Below, piece by piece: positions 1 to 10,395 of a DNA stretch of 64,000 bases (position 1 is its first letter; every line of letters starts with the position of its first letter). The stretch spans positions 124,001 through 188,000 of the forward strand of contig WFSG01000005.1 of NCBI GenBank assembly GCA_015486075.1. Reading direction: 5' to 3'. The DNA is from Deltaproteobacteria bacterium. GTDB taxonomy: Bacteria; Desulfobacterota; Desulfomonilia; UBA1062. Both the position numbers and the translations under genes were made by a program. The notes beneath the pieces are model-generated. The model ran no database searches. It saw nothing but the letters and a program-made list of their open reading frames with translations, and was not told the DNA's origin.

Positions 1-45
1 AAGATATACCTTGGCGATAATCTTAGACCCCTTCCAGCAGCCATC

Positions 46-741
46 TTAGGATTGAGTACTTGAAGTTGGTTTAAGTCTTGTTTCCATTAACCTGACCTTT
101 TCCAAAAGATCTTCTTCCCTGGGGATACACCTAAGGAAGTTAACAAATTCCTTGTCTCTCAGACAAAAACTCAGTCTTGAGAGCATGTCGAGGTGAGTCT
201 TTATGCTGGGGCTTAACATCATGAATGCCACAAACACTGGCTTACCATCGATAGCGTTGAAATCCACCTCTTTCTCCAGGAAGCATGTGCTTATTATGGG
301 CCAGGGCAAAAGGTCTTTAGGCGTTGTGCGTGGATGCGGTATGGCTATGCCTTCTCCGATACCAGTGGATGCCAATTTTTCTCTTTCCAGCAGGAGTTCT
401 AAAAGCATTTTCTTATCCAGATTCTCAGGCAGAGTTACAACCCTTACCATGTCTTCAAGCACATCTTTTACGTTGTCCCCCTTTATTCCGTAAAAGACTC
501 CGCCTCTATGCATGGCCTTGTAGATACTGACATCTTTCCGCTTGGGCTCTGAACCTGTATCTCTTTGTTCCTCGTTCAGGACTATATTATGTTTATCCGC
601 CCATTTCCTGAGATCATCCTCCCTCACCATGTATTTACCGTTGATCTCTACCGCAGGCAGGCTACCTTTGCGAATCCACCGCTGTATAGTCTCCTCCGGC
701 ATGTCTATCAATCTCGCAACTTCTCGTGCATTAAGTTTCAT
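46..741 (-). CDS. HTH domain fused to PTS EIIA (PtsN-like) domain
   Basis: Predicted regulator joining an N-terminal excisionase/MerR-type helix-turn-helix (first ~50 residues; motif ETIQRWIRKGSLPA) to a C-terminal PTS EIIA type-2 domain. The phosphorylatable histidine is seen in the motif GEGIAIPHPRTT, about residue 136. In this family EIIA receives phosphate from NPr/HPr, so the fusion could couple phosphorylation state to DNA binding; that is inference. No PTS permease or EI gene is nearby, and a separate stand-alone ptsN lies at 50156-50620. I chose the ATG at 741 because MKLNAREVARLI looks like a normal start of the HTH; an ATG at 759 is also open and has a weak upstream TATATT. Neither has a strong ribosome binding site. 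Confidence 0.8.
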   Translation of the reverse strand: MKLNAREVARLIDMPEETIQRWIRKGSLPAVEINGKYMVREDDLRKWADKHNIVLNEEQRDTGSEPKRKDVSIYKAMHRGGVFYGIKGDNVKDVLEDMVRVVTLPENLDKKMLLELLLEREKLASTGIGEGIAIPHPRTTPKDLLPWPIISTCFLEKEVDFNAIDGKPVFVAFMMLSPSIKTHLDMLSRLSFCLRDKEFVNFLRCIPREEDLLEKVRLMETRLKPTSSTQS

Positions 742-854
742 ATGTCCATGTTCCCACATTCAGGATAAGAATATAATATTGCTGTTGATAAAGATAACAA
801 CGAATAAATTTATATATTATAAATAAGTCATGAGGTTACCTTTTTCAATACAAA

Positions 855-887
855 GAAAAAATTCGTAGCAAGGACTATCCGCGAATT
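855..887 (-). terminator. Possible terminator after metH
   Basis: Reading the minus strand just past the metH stop there is a stem AATTCG/CGAATT (882-887 with 860-865), with a small GGA/TCC pairing inside the loop, followed directly by a run of six T. The stem is short, so this is a moderate candidate for the end of the methionine operon. Confidence 0.45.
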
Positions 888-895
888 ATCTATTT

Positions 896-3295
896 TTAGG
901 ATCTAAGCCTATCTGCAATCCGGGCAGCCTCAACCGCATCTTTTGCGTAGAGTGCACCAATGGAATCCGCGTATGCCCTAGTCACCACTGCACCACCCAC
1001 GATGAACTTGCGCCTTAAACCATTCTTATTTGCAAGGTCTATGACGTCCCTCATGTTTACCATGGTGGTAGTCATGAGTGCCGATAAACCTACTATAAAG
1101 GGGTTGTACTCTTTTATTGCCTTTATTATTTCTTCTTTTGCCACGTCTTTTCCTAGGTCTATGACATTGAACCCGTGGTTTCTAAGCATTAGTGCGACTA
1201 TGTTCTTACCTATGTCATGTATGTCACCCTTCACTGTTGCGAGTAGGATAGTTCCTTTGTCCTGGCTAGTGTTTTCCTCTAACAGTGGTTTAAGGTGCTC
1301 AAACCCTTTTTTCATTGCCTCGGCACTTGCAATGAGCTGTGGCAGGAAATATTCTTTCCTGTCGAACTTCTCACCCACCTCCATAATAGCGGGTATCATG
1401 AGTTCATTTACTAGCTTGTATGCATCCATGCCCACGGCAATCGCCTTATCTAGGCATTCTATGATCCCCTCCCTGTTACCTTCCAGTATGGATATGTATA
1501 CATCCTCTCTAGGCGAACCTTTCTTTTCTGTAGCGCGTTCTTGTTTAGATGTATTATCATTTGCGGCAAAATAAGAGATAAACGCCCCGGCATCCTTGTC
1601 TCTCTGGGTCAGCACATCGCTTGCCATCTTTATGGCCATGAGTTCTGGGTTTGATGGGTTGGCAATGGCCAGTGAAAGACCTGCTTGCACTGCCATTGCT
1701 AGGAATGCGGAGTTTACCCATTTCCTCTGAGGAAGGCCAAAAGAGATGTTCGAAAGCCCTACCACCGTAAGTAGTTTCTGCGTACGTGTGCACCACCTTA
1801 TGGTATCAATGGTCTCTTTCGCTGACCCAGGGCTGGCAGAAACGGTCATCGTGAGCCCATCGATCACTATATCTGACCTATCAAACCCCGCTGCCTTAGC
1901 ACTCTCTAGAATGTCCTTTATGATCTCTTTTCTTCTTCTCGACGTGGCAGGCAATTCTTTGTCCGTAAGGGGTAATAGTATGAACATTGCACCGTACTTC
2001 CTTGCCACGGGCATTAGCCTTTCTATCTTTTGTCTCTCGCCTGATATAGAATTTACCATTGCCCTGCCCGGATATATTCTTAGGGCCATTTCAATGGCAT
2101 CTATACTGGCAGAGTCTATCACGAGTGGGGAGGATACAAGTGGCGAAAGTGCACAGATTACCTTTTTTACGGTCTCGGTCTCGTCAATATCGGGCATACC
2201 AACATTAACGTCTATCAAGGATGCTCCAGCTGCCTCTTGCTCTCTGGCAAGTCTCAATGCTGTTGTGGTCTTACCCTCGATTAACTCCTTTTGGAAATCC
2301 TTTTTGCCAGTAGGGTTTATGCGCTCCCCTATTATTACTAGAGGCCTGCCTATGCCCAGGATAAGGCTTTTCCTAGGCGAGCTCAGGGCACTAATGTGTC
2401 TTTTTCTTGGAGGCTTGGGCCTTTTACCCTCAAGTACGCTTGCAAGGGCCCTTATGTGGTCAGGCCTTGTGCCGCAGCAGCCACCCAAGATATTTACCCC
2501 CGCTTTTAGAAAGGCTTTTCCAAAAGATGCAAATGTCTTGGGTTCCATGTCAAAAACAGTCATATTGTTGACAAGCCTTGGCATGCCTGCATTAGGCTTT
2601 GCCACGAGTGGGACCCTGGCATAGGGCTTCATTGCCTCTATGTACGGAATCATTCCTTCTGGACCTGTAGAGCAGTTGCATCCAACTGCATCTGCACCCA
2701 GATTTTCGAGCGTGACCAATGCACTTTGTGGATCTGTACCATTCAGGGTACGCCCACCTTCTTCGTAAGTCATGGTGACCATGGTAAACCTGTCGCAGGT
2801 CTCTTTCACGGCTATAAGGGCTGCCCTTGCCTCTTGTATGTCCATTTGTGTCTCAATGATGAAGAGATCGACGCCACCGTCGAGCAGACCCCTGACCTGC
2901 TCCTTGAATATCTCAACAGCGTCTTCAAATTCCAGGTCGCCGAAAGGCTCAACAAATCTGCCCGTAGGGCCGATGTCACCCGCGATAAGGATGTTTTCCC
3001 CAACCGCTTCTCTGGCCAGTTCGGCCAGTTTCCTGTTTATCTTTCTTGCGTTCAAGTGGCCGTATTGGCCCAGCTTAATCCTGTTTGCACCAAAGGTGCA
3101 CGTATAGACTATATCAGAGCCAGCCTTCATGTAATCACGGTGTATGGACTTTATTATTCGCGGGTTCTCCATGCACCACTGTTCAGGACATGCCCCCCTG
3201 GGCATACCTCTTCTCTGTAGTTCTGTGCCAGTTGCACCGTCTAGGATAAGTATTCTCTTGTCAACGATAGATAATATCCGTTTCCTTGCATCCAT
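896..3295 (-). CDS. metH: Cobalamin-dependent methionine synthase, core without reactivation domain
   Basis: Transfers the methyl group of methyltetrahydrofolate to homocysteine through cob(I)alamin. Domains in order: homocysteine-binding barrel (about 1-300) with zinc ligands Cys208 in GCNCSTG and Cys273-Cys274 in GGCCGTRP; pterin-binding barrel (about 310-570, INPTGKKDF); cobalamin cap and B12-binding domains (about 630-799) with the lower-ligand motif DIHDIGKN, His693. At 799 residues it lacks the C-terminal AdoMet-binding reactivation domain of the ~1200-residue E. coli enzyme; that domain is encoded separately 18 nt upstream (3314-3940). An AAGGA precedes the ATG at about 10 nt. It is the last gene of the metK-ahcY operon, so the product methionine feeds the AdoMet synthetase of the same transcript. 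Confidence 0.95.
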   Translation of the reverse strand: MDARKRILSIVDKRILILDGATGTELQRRGMPRGACPEQWCMENPRIIKSIHRDYMKAGSDIVYTCTFGANRIKLGQYGHLNARKINRKLAELAREAVGENILIAGDIGPTGRFVEPFGDLEFEDAVEIFKEQVRGLLDGGVDLFIIETQMDIQEARAALIAVKETCDRFTMVTMTYEEGGRTLNGTDPQSALVTLENLGADAVGCNCSTGPEGMIPYIEAMKPYARVPLVAKPNAGMPRLVNNMTVFDMEPKTFASFGKAFLKAGVNILGGCCGTRPDHIRALASVLEGKRPKPPRKRHISALSSPRKSLILGIGRPLVIIGERINPTGKKDFQKELIEGKTTTALRLAREQEAAGASLIDVNVGMPDIDETETVKKVICALSPLVSSPLVIDSASIDAIEMALRIYPGRAMVNSISGERQKIERLMPVARKYGAMFILLPLTDKELPATSRRRKEIIKDILESAKAAGFDRSDIVIDGLTMTVSASPGSAKETIDTIRWCTRTQKLLTVVGLSNISFGLPQRKWVNSAFLAMAVQAGLSLAIANPSNPELMAIKMASDVLTQRDKDAGAFISYFAANDNTSKQERATEKKGSPREDVYISILEGNREGIIECLDKAIAVGMDAYKLVNELMIPAIMEVGEKFDRKEYFLPQLIASAEAMKKGFEHLKPLLEENTSQDKGTILLATVKGDIHDIGKNIVALMLRNHGFNVIDLGKDVAKEEIIKAIKEYNPFIVGLSALMTTTMVNMRDVIDLANKNGLRRKFIVGGAVVTRAYADSIGALYAKDAVEAARIADRLRS

Positions 3296-3313
3296 AAATT
3301 GTCTGTCCTTAAA

Positions 3314-3940
3314 CTATGCCAACTTCATTATACCTGCAATCGCTGTGACAGATTTCTCGGGAACCAATATATAGGCCTCCGTAATGTCAACATCTAACTT
3401 GTTAAGGCCAAGGGAATCATATATGGCCTTTTGGTATTTAAGATCTAAGTCTCCATACCCGGCTGAGTAACGTCTTGATGTTAGCCCAAACCCTTGTCTT
3501 ATGAGTTCCTGACGGTAAAAAGATGAGATCCAGTCAAGTGCCTTGTCTGTCATTTCACTCGCGACCGCGTCGAGTATAACTGCACGGGTAAGGTTACCAG
3601 CATTTGTATCATCCCTTATTGCCTGCATGATCCTGCTTCCTGAGGTTGCAGCCATTAGCAATACTTCATCGCTATCCCCAAGCATTGATGCAAGCTGGTT
3701 GCTATCAAAGTCAGTTCCATCTGCCAATATTACCTTTCTACCTGTATTTTTTTCTATCTGGATTCTTTTTGCTGCTCCCTTGAGCTCAATGATGGATAAT
3801 GCCTGCTCTATGGTATTTTCTATTTCTTGCCTTTGCCTATGGTCTATCTTGGTTTTTCCCCTTCTGTATCCAAGCCTTGCATATATAAGGTCCCTGGGAG
3901 GCGTGATGACAATATTATAAAAGTATCTAGAATTTTCCAT
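3314..3940 (-). CDS. Methionine synthase reactivation-domain protein (stand-alone)
   Basis: A 208-residue stand-alone version of the MetH activation domain, which binds AdoMet and reductively remethylates oxidised cob(II)alamin. The diagnostic C-terminal motifs are present: SRRYSAGYGDL (substrate loop) followed by PEKSVTAIAG. It sits directly upstream of the truncated metH, so the two genes together make up one full enzyme. Known examples of such split systems occur in Thermotoga and many anaerobes. The ATG at 3940 has no Shine-Dalgarno; a TAAGAT lies 7 nt before it but without a good -35. The N-terminal ~90 residues are less typical and could serve as docking to the core enzyme (inference). 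Confidence 0.88.
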   Translation of the reverse strand: MENSRYFYNIVITPPRDLIYARLGYRRGKTKIDHRQRQEIENTIEQALSIIELKGAAKRIQIEKNTGRKVILADGTDFDSNQLASMLGDSDEVLLMAATSGSRIMQAIRDDTNAGNLTRAVILDAVASEMTDKALDWISSFYRQELIRQGFGLTSRRYSAGYGDLDLKYQKAIYDSLGLNKLDVDITEAYILVPEKSVTAIAGIMKLA

Positions 3941-4154
3941 GGCAAAGATCTTAAAATAGGCAGGGATTTGCCCGTATCCTTACCCAGCATTGCTCCGTTC
4001 GCATTGCGTGCAATCTGTCCTTTGGGTAAACAATGTCCATACCAGACCAGGTATCGCCTGATGTGTTGGACCATCCTGTCGTATATGCATTGGACTCTCT
4101 CCTAAAGGATTTCATTGCCTTATGCACAAATATACCATGGCAAGGGGTCATTAA
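3941..4154 (-). other. Structured 214-nt gap inside the methionine operon
   Basis: All other joints in this operon overlap or are under 20 nt, but ahcY and the reactivation gene are 214 nt apart. Two hairpins are visible: a 7-bp outer stem TTACCCA/TGGGTAA (3980-3986 with 4023-4029) enclosing two copies of GCATTGC (3987-3993, 4001-4007) and a GCAAT (4010-4014) that can pair with either, and a second stem ATACC/GGTAT (4039-4054). I could not match it to the SAM, SAH, cobalamin or tetrahydrofolate riboswitch consensus from memory. A 66-codon open frame at 3951-4151 crosses it but looks non-coding. Confidence 0.45.
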
Positions 4155-5411
<1,257 letters not shown>

Positions 5412-6581
5412 TTAAACACCTGCCCTTTCTTTTATTTTGTCAACCATGTCTGTCTTTTCCCACGTAAACTCAGGTTCAGTCCTTCCAAAATGACCGTAAG
5501 CAGCGGTTTTTTTATAGATTGGCCTAAGAAGATCAAGCCTTTCTATAATCTGCTTTGGCTTTAGCGGAAATATTTCCCTTATAATCTGGGAAATCTTTTC
5601 ATCCGGGATAAGGCCAGTGCCACCGGTTTCGACCATAATGGACACAGGGTCGGCTACTCCTATAACATAGGCAAGTTGCACTGTACACTTTCTAGCTATG
5701 CCCGATGCCACTATATTTTTTGCTATGTAGCGGGCCATGTAGGCCGCACTTCTATCTACCTTTGATGGATCTTTACCAGAAAATGCACCTCCACCATGGC
5801 TTGCAAAGCCGCCGTACGTATCCACTATGATCTTGCGCCCGGTAAGCCCACAGTCTGCATGGGGCCCACCGAGGACAAACCTGCCGGTTGCGTTTATGTA
5901 ATACCTCGTGTCTTTGCTAATAAGTTCGTCAGGTACAACCTTTCTTATGACCTCTTCCATTATTCCTTCCTTGAGGGTCTTAAGGTCGATATCTTCTGTG
6001 TGCTGTGCAGCAATTACGATGGTATTAATCCTTTTGGGTAGGAAGTTCTCGTACTCGAACGTCACTTGGGTTTTTCCATCTGGTCTCAAAAAGGGCAGTA
6101 CACCGTTTTTTCGGACCTCTGACATACGCTTTGCTAGGGTCTGTGCATAGTATATTGGCGCTGGCATGAACACCCCGGTATCGTCGCAGGCAAAGCCAAA
6201 CATCATGCCTTGGTCCCCTGCTCCCTGCTCCTTGAATAGTCCCTCACCTTCGTTTACGCCCTGAGCTATGTCAGGTGATTGCCTGTCAAGGGTTATCATT
6301 ACACCGCAGGTGTCCCAGCTGAAGCCCATGCTTCCGTCCGTGTAGCCGATTTCCTTTATTGTCTTTCTGACTACTTGCTGTACGTCCGGGACGTGCGTTG
6401 TGGATATCTCGCCTGATACTATGGCAAGACCTGTTGTAACAAGGGTTTCGCAGGCAACGTGGGCACTCTTATCATTGCTTATGATCTCGTCGAGAATAGC
6501 ATCTGAGATCTGGTCAGCTATCTTGTCAGGATGGCCCTCGGTGACAGATTCAGAAGAGAAAAGAAAATTTTTGCTGCTCAT
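5412..6581 (-). CDS. metK: S-adenosylmethionine synthetase
   Basis: Makes AdoMet from methionine and ATP in the cytosol. The 389-residue protein shows the family signatures near the N-terminus ([20 protein letters not shown]), [12 protein letters not shown] for the ATP site, and [19 protein letters not shown] with the phosphate-binding lysine. The start ATG overlaps the preceding stop (TAATG) and is preceded by an AGGAGG ribosome site at about 9 nt, which fixes it. Upstream is the DUF502 gene and downstream ahcY, so AdoMet synthesis and the recycling of its product are co-transcribed. Confidence 0.97.
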   Translation of the reverse strand: MSSKNFLFSSESVTEGHPDKIADQISDAILDEIISNDKSAHVACETLVTTGLAIVSGEISTTHVPDVQQVVRKTIKEIGYTDGSMGFSWDTCGVMITLDRQSPDIAQGVNEGEGLFKEQGAGDQGMMFGFACDDTGVFMPAPIYYAQTLAKRMSEVRKNGVLPFLRPDGKTQVTFEYENFLPKRINTIVIAAQHTEDIDLKTLKEGIMEEVIRKVVPDELISKDTRYYINATGRFVLGGPHADCGLTGRKIIVDTYGGFASHGGGAFSGKDPSKVDRSAAYMARYIAKNIVASGIARKCTVQLAYVIGVADPVSIMVETGGTGLIPDEKISQIIREIFPLKPKQIIERLDLLRPIYKKTAAYGHFGRTEPEFTWEKTDMVDKIKERAGV

Positions 6582-7204
6582 TATATATTTCCTCCTGGTT
6601 TTGATTTTTCTGCATCAGATATTGCAATGCCTCCTGATATTATCAGCCTGAAGGCATCTTGTACTGATATATCTACAGGTATTACGTCCTTTTCAGGGAC
6701 TATTAAGAAAAAACCCGAGGTGGGGTTTGGCGTTGTGGGTAAGAACAGATGGATCATAGGTTCGCTTCCCGGTACAATGGGGCTTACGTGTTTGCCTTTT
6801 GTAACAAAAGCGAGACAGTATATTCCCTTCCTTGGATACTCTATCATGACTGCCTTCCTGAACGCCACGCTCTTCCTAAGCATGAGGCCTTCCATTATTT
6901 GTCTTGCCGCAGAGTATATTGCACCTACCAAAGGTATCTTTGATATAGCCTTGTCGAGCCACTCCAGGAATCTACTACCAAATGCATATTGAGCGATTGC
7001 CCCTATGAAGATAACGAGGATAATAGTTACTATAAGACCAAAAACGTTCAGAAACAAACCGTGCCCGTGTCCCAGTCCTATGCCTGCCGCAATCCAGCGT
7101 ATGACAACAAGCACGGTAAAGAAGGCTATGAAAAAAGGGACTGTTACAAATGTGCCCGTTATCAGGTAGGATTTTAGTTTTTGCCAAAGATTTATTTTAG
7201 ACAT
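6581..7204 (-). CDS. DUF502 family inner-membrane protein
   Basis: A 207-residue membrane protein of unknown function. Two hydrophobic segments (about 15-37 and 52-74) are followed by the family's conserved stretches [14 protein letters not shown] and [19 protein letters not shown], and a beta-rich soluble tail. DUF502 proteins are widespread in Gram-negative bacteria; no activity is established that I know of. It lies one base after thrC and overlaps metK by one base, so it is an internal gene of the methionine operon. Whether it has anything to do with methionine is unknown; its place may just reflect operon packing. Confidence 0.85.
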   Translation of the reverse strand: MSKINLWQKLKSYLITGTFVTVPFFIAFFTVLVVIRWIAAGIGLGHGHGLFLNVFGLIVTIILVIFIGAIAQYAFGSRFLEWLDKAISKIPLVGAIYSAARQIMEGLMLRKSVAFRKAVMIEYPRKGIYCLAFVTKGKHVSPIVPGSEPMIHLFLPTTPNPTSGFFLIVPEKDVIPVDISVQDAFRLIISGGIAISDAEKSKPGGNI

Positions 7205-7205
7205 G

Positions 7206-8585
7206 CTATTTCCTCTGTAACCCGAGAAAATCAGCTATTACCGAGGCTTTTGCCTCCATGCGTATGGGCGAGTTCTTGAAGGAATCTTTCGGATTTATCT
7301 CGTATTCAGGGTCGAACCTGTTATCGAAGTACATCTGCTGGAAACTGGCAAATTTGAGCTGATGTGAGGTGGAATTTACCACGAAACGCGCGGATGCCTT
7401 AATAATACCTTGTTTTAAAGCCTTCTTCAGGCCAGCGATGGATTCGCCGCCCTGGGTACATACTACGTGTCCATGTCTGTTTGCCATGAGCATACCCTCC
7501 ATTATCTCGTCTTCAGTAACGGCTATTGCATGGAACCTGTCACTGAAATGTTCAGCCACAAGCCTTGCCACCTTTGGGAATGAAACGGGGTCGCCAATCA
7601 TTGCAGCCTGTGCCACAGAGGGCTTTACACTCATTGGTTGGTATTTGCCAGTTTCCATCCACTTTACAACGGGGTCTGCATGGTAACTTTGAACTGCCAG
7701 TATGGCCGGGAGTTCGTCAACGATACCTAGCTCGTAGAGGTCAACAAAACCCTCCATTATGGCAGTGATGTTCCCTGCGTTACCAACTGGTACGACTACA
7801 ACGAGGTCGGAAAGGTCCCAGTCCAGTTGCTGTGCCACTTCGTACGCATATGTCTTCTGCCCCTGTATACGTACCGGGTTCTTAGAATTCAATAGAAAAA
7901 CATTGTAGTCATTGGCAAGTTCCTCCACTATTTCCATGCAGTCATCGAATACACCGGGAAGTTCTATTACAATCGCACCTGAACCTAGGGGTTGTGAAAG
8001 CTGCTGGGGTGTGACCTTGCCCTCGGGAAGCAAAACCACTGACTTGACCTTGGATTTTGGTAGGTAACTCATGTATAGTGCAGCCGCGGCAGAGGTGTCT
8101 CCAGTGGAGGCACATATGCCAAGGACGTTATCAAGATCCTTTACCCTTATAACGTGATTAAGATAGCTTATGGCAGAAGCCATTCCTCTATCCTTGAAGC
8201 TAGCCGATGGGTTGAGGCCCTCCATCTTTACGAAGAACTTGCAACCGACCCATGTGCTAAGTTCGTCGTTTGCCTCTACAACAGGTGTATTGCCCTCTCC
8301 CAGGTAAATGATGTCTTCGATCGGTATTATAGGAAGTATAAGCTCGTGAAAGCGGAATATACCCATTAGCTTATACTCTTTTGGCTTTATCCTGGCATCG
8401 AAAACTTGTGTCCATTGACTACCTGTTTTCTGCTTTAGCTTGTCAAATTCCTTGTTCTCTATCCGTAATAGAGACTTGCAACTTGGACATGTATATATAA
8501 AGTTATGGATATCATAGGACCTTCCACAGCCGATACACCTGTAGACCATTTTTCCAAAGGGCTTCGGCATGTTGTCTAAATACAT
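7206..8585 (-). CDS. thrC: Threonine synthase with N-terminal zinc ribbon
   Basis: PLP enzyme converting O-phosphohomoserine to threonine. A zinc ribbon opens the protein (Cys17, Cys20, Cys33, Cys36), followed by the fold-type II PLP domain with the Schiff-base lysine in SASFKDRGMAS and a glycine-rich phosphate loop GNAGNITAIMEG. Its 459-residue length fits the ribbon-bearing subgroup. A GAGGATAGG lies just before the ATG at 8585 and supports that start over the in-frame ATGs at 8570 and 8549. It is the first gene of the metK/ahcY/metH operon; threonine and methionine share homoserine as precursor, which makes co-regulation plausible. A related annotation would be a threonine-synthase-like lyase, but the full motif set favours ThrC. 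Confidence 0.9.
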   Translation of the reverse strand: MYLDNMPKPFGKMVYRCIGCGRSYDIHNFIYTCPSCKSLLRIENKEFDKLKQKTGSQWTQVFDARIKPKEYKLMGIFRFHELILPIIPIEDIIYLGEGNTPVVEANDELSTWVGCKFFVKMEGLNPSASFKDRGMASAISYLNHVIRVKDLDNVLGICASTGDTSAAAALYMSYLPKSKVKSVVLLPEGKVTPQQLSQPLGSGAIVIELPGVFDDCMEIVEELANDYNVFLLNSKNPVRIQGQKTYAYEVAQQLDWDLSDLVVVVPVGNAGNITAIMEGFVDLYELGIVDELPAILAVQSYHADPVVKWMETGKYQPMSVKPSVAQAAMIGDPVSFPKVARLVAEHFSDRFHAIAVTEDEIMEGMLMANRHGHVVCTQGGESIAGLKKALKQGIIKASARFVVNSTSHQLKFASFQQMYFDNRFDPEYEINPKDSFKNSPIRMEAKASVIADFLGLQRK

Positions 8586-8701
8586 CCTATCCTCGCTCTG
8601 GCCAGGCTATCCCGGCTAAAGTTCATTTCTCTATAGCTAACACCTGTATCTTCAAGTATGATGGAACCTACGTCATTTTGGCCCTAGGCATAGTTATACA
8701 G

Positions 8702-8728
8702 GGCTATTGTTTGTATAATAGGCTATTG
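8702..8728 (+). promoter_or_regulatory. Direct repeat around a TATAAT in the thrC/purC divergent region
   Basis: GGCTATTG occurs at 8702-8709 and again at 8721-8728, 19 nt apart, flanking a perfect TATAAT at 8714-8719. The arrangement lies between the divergent thrC and purC genes and could be an operator plus -10 box for purC. No good -35 stands 17 nt upstream, so this is weak. Confidence 0.3.
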
Positions 8729-8764
8729 ACTTTTTCAATACCTTTTTGGCAAGGTACAGATATC

Positions 8765-9664
8765 ATGGTAGATGTGTTAGTCAGTATTGATGTTAAGGGC
8801 TCCCAGAAAATAGCAACTGGCAAGGTAAGGGAGATCTTTGATGCCGGTGATGGCCGCATGCTTATAGTTACCACCGATAGAATCTCTGCTTTCGACGTGG
8901 TATTGCCCGATCCCATACCATATAAGGGTTATGTCTTAAACCTTTTGTCCCTTTTTTGGTTTGACATGATTGGCGATATTGTTCCGAATCACGTAGTGAC
9001 ATCTGATGTTGACAAGTATCCCCCACCTTTCAACTCTGATCCTAGGCTCTCAGGAAGATCAATGCTTGTAAGAAGGGCCGAGCCTTTACCTGTTGAATGC
9101 GTGGTGAGAGGCTACTTGGCCGGTTCGGGCTGGAAAGAATACAAGGAGAAAGGCTCAATATGCGGTATTACATTGCCTGCTGGTATGGTTGAGTCCCAGA
9201 GGTTACCCGAACCTCTTTTTACGCCCAGTACAAAGGAAAGCCCAGGTACCCATGACGAAAACATAGACTTTGCTAAGGTTGCATCTATTATAGGTAGGAG
9301 AAATGCCGAGAGGATAAGGGATCTTTCCATTGAAATCTATAGGAAGGCAGCGGACTTTGCCCTTAAGAGGGGTATTATAATTGCAGATACCAAGTTCGAG
9401 TTTGGCCTTGTCGATGACGAGTTAATAATTATTGACGAGGTCCTTACCCCTGATTCCTCGCGCTTTTGGTCAAAAGATACGTTCATGCCTGGCATGTCAC
9501 AACCAAGTTTTGATAAACAGTTCGTAAGGGACTACCTAGAGACTCTGGACTGGGATAAAAGACCTCCTGGGCCGCATCTACCTGCTGGGGTGATAGAGAA
9601 GACAGTAAAAAAGTACATTGATGCCTATGAGATGATCACAGGCTCAAAGTTTCCCTTTAATTAA
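8765..9664 (+). CDS. purC: Phosphoribosylaminoimidazole-succinocarboxamide synthase
   Basis: Joins CAIR and aspartate to give SAICAR in purine synthesis. The start at 8765 gives a 299-residue protein of the usual length for the long (yeast-like) PurC group; the open frame upstream to 8678 is not family-like. Motifs: GKVREIFDAGDGRMLIVTTD at the N-terminus, VECVVRGYLAGSGWKEY for the substrate site, IIADTKFEFG and IDEVLTPDSSRFW near the C-terminus. An AAGGT stands about 10 nt before the ATG. It is transcribed away from thrC and separated from the rest of the pur genes by a NUDIX gene on the opposite strand. Confidence 0.95.
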   Translation: MVDVLVSIDVKGSQKIATGKVREIFDAGDGRMLIVTTDRISAFDVVLPDPIPYKGYVLNLLSLFWFDMIGDIVPNHVVTSDVDKYPPPFNSDPRLSGRSMLVRRAEPLPVECVVRGYLAGSGWKEYKEKGSICGITLPAGMVESQRLPEPLFTPSTKESPGTHDENIDFAKVASIIGRRNAERIRDLSIEIYRKAADFALKRGIIIADTKFEFGLVDDELIIIDEVLTPDSSRFWSKDTFMPGMSQPSFDKQFVRDYLETLDWDKRPPGPHLPAGVIEKTVKKYIDAYEMITGSKFPFN

Positions 9665-9680
9665 TGGGCAACATGAGTGG

Positions 9681-10349
9681 CTATTGACCGCTATACGCAT
9701 GAATGAGCCTTTCTTCCATGAATCTTTTTGCCTCTGGTGAAATGGGAAGGTTCTTTAGGTGTCTTCCTGCAATTATCTCGGTAAGATGCTTCAATATTCT
9801 TGCAGTTGCTCCCCATACAATCTCGTTGTTTACCTTGAGATAGTATATCATTATTTTACTTTTTTCTGCTTTGTATTCTTCTGCCTGCCATACATTATCC
9901 GTGACTATGGTCTCAAGGGGAACGTAGAAAAGGGAATCTGCCTCGGAATTGATCCTGAACTCGCAGGTCTCCGGTATGAACCCTACGATAGGTACTATAT
10001 GAAACCCCAGGAGAGTTATATGGTCGTCAAGTTTGCCTAGGACATATACTGACTCTGGCCTGAGGCCTATTTCCTCCCAGGCCTCTCTCAGTGCTGCATC
10101 CTCGGGGCCTTTGTCCGAAGGTTCTATGCTGCCGCCCGGGAAAGCTACCTCTCCTTTGTGATACTGAACGTTCATGGACCTCCTCGTAAGGATTACGCTG
10201 AACGCCCCGTTTTTGTAATAGATAGGTACAAGTACTGCTGACGGCGTCAATCCCTGGGTGCTAAGTACACGTCTATTGCGCTTTTTAAGAATTTTTTGAA
10301 GATAGAGCGGAAAACTTTTTCTGTCATGCAATATGTCGTATATATTCAT
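9681..10349 (-). CDS. NUDIX hydrolase, CoA diphosphatase (NudL)-like
   Basis: A 222-residue NUDIX hydrolase. The box FPGGSIEPSDKGPEDAALREAWEEIGL region (given here only by its key parts GG, REAWEE and G) is preceded by LTRRS and HKGEVAFPGG, the extra signature of the CoA-pyrophosphatase subgroup that cleaves CoA to 4'-phosphopantetheine and 3',5'-ADP. Exact substrate is inference. It is convergent with purC, 16 nt apart, and divergent from the unknown gene at 10434. There is no Shine-Dalgarno before the ATG; a CATAAA lies 5 nt upstream, so a leaderless or near-leaderless start is possible. Confidence 0.85.
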   Translation of the reverse strand: MNIYDILHDRKSFPLYLQKILKKRNRRVLSTQGLTPSAVLVPIYYKNGAFSVILTRRSMNVQYHKGEVAFPGGSIEPSDKGPEDAALREAWEEIGLRPESVYVLGKLDDHITLLGFHIVPIVGFIPETCEFRINSEADSLFYVPLETIVTDNVWQAEEYKAEKSKIMIYYLKVNNEIVWGATARILKHLTEIIAGRHLKNLPISPEAKRFMEERLIHAYSGQ

Positions 10350-10382
10350 TGCGCTTTATGTCTATCATAAATATATGCGCAA
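10349..10382. promoter_or_regulatory. Inverted repeat TTGCGC-N22-GCGCAA between divergent genes
   Basis: TTGCGC (10349-10354) and GCGCAA (10377-10382) are perfect inverted copies around an AT-rich centre. The left arm covers the NUDIX start codon and the right arm lies 13 nt before the -35 of the neighbouring plus-strand promoter. It could be an operator shared by both genes. Confidence 0.35.
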
Positions 10383-10395
10383 TGCATTAACAGTC

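Noticed and set aside
960-2624. Long plus-strand open frames opposite metH (960-1574, 1746-2624)
   Set aside because: They lie antisense to a clear methionine synthase and have no protein-like composition or ribosome site; they are shadow frames.
3951-4151. 66-codon frame in the methionine-operon gap
   Set aside because: Low-complexity composition and no ribosome site; the stretch is better explained as RNA structure or non-coding.
3941-4154. SAM, SAH, cobalamin or tetrahydrofolate riboswitch in the methionine gap
   Set aside because: None of the core consensus boxes could be seen by eye, for example no B12-box-like AGCCAGGAGACCTGCC pattern. A covariance-model scan could overturn this.
8678-8764. 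N-terminal extension of purC to 8678
   Set aside because: The extra residues are not in the PurC family and the frame crosses the promoter region; the start at 8765 fits the family.
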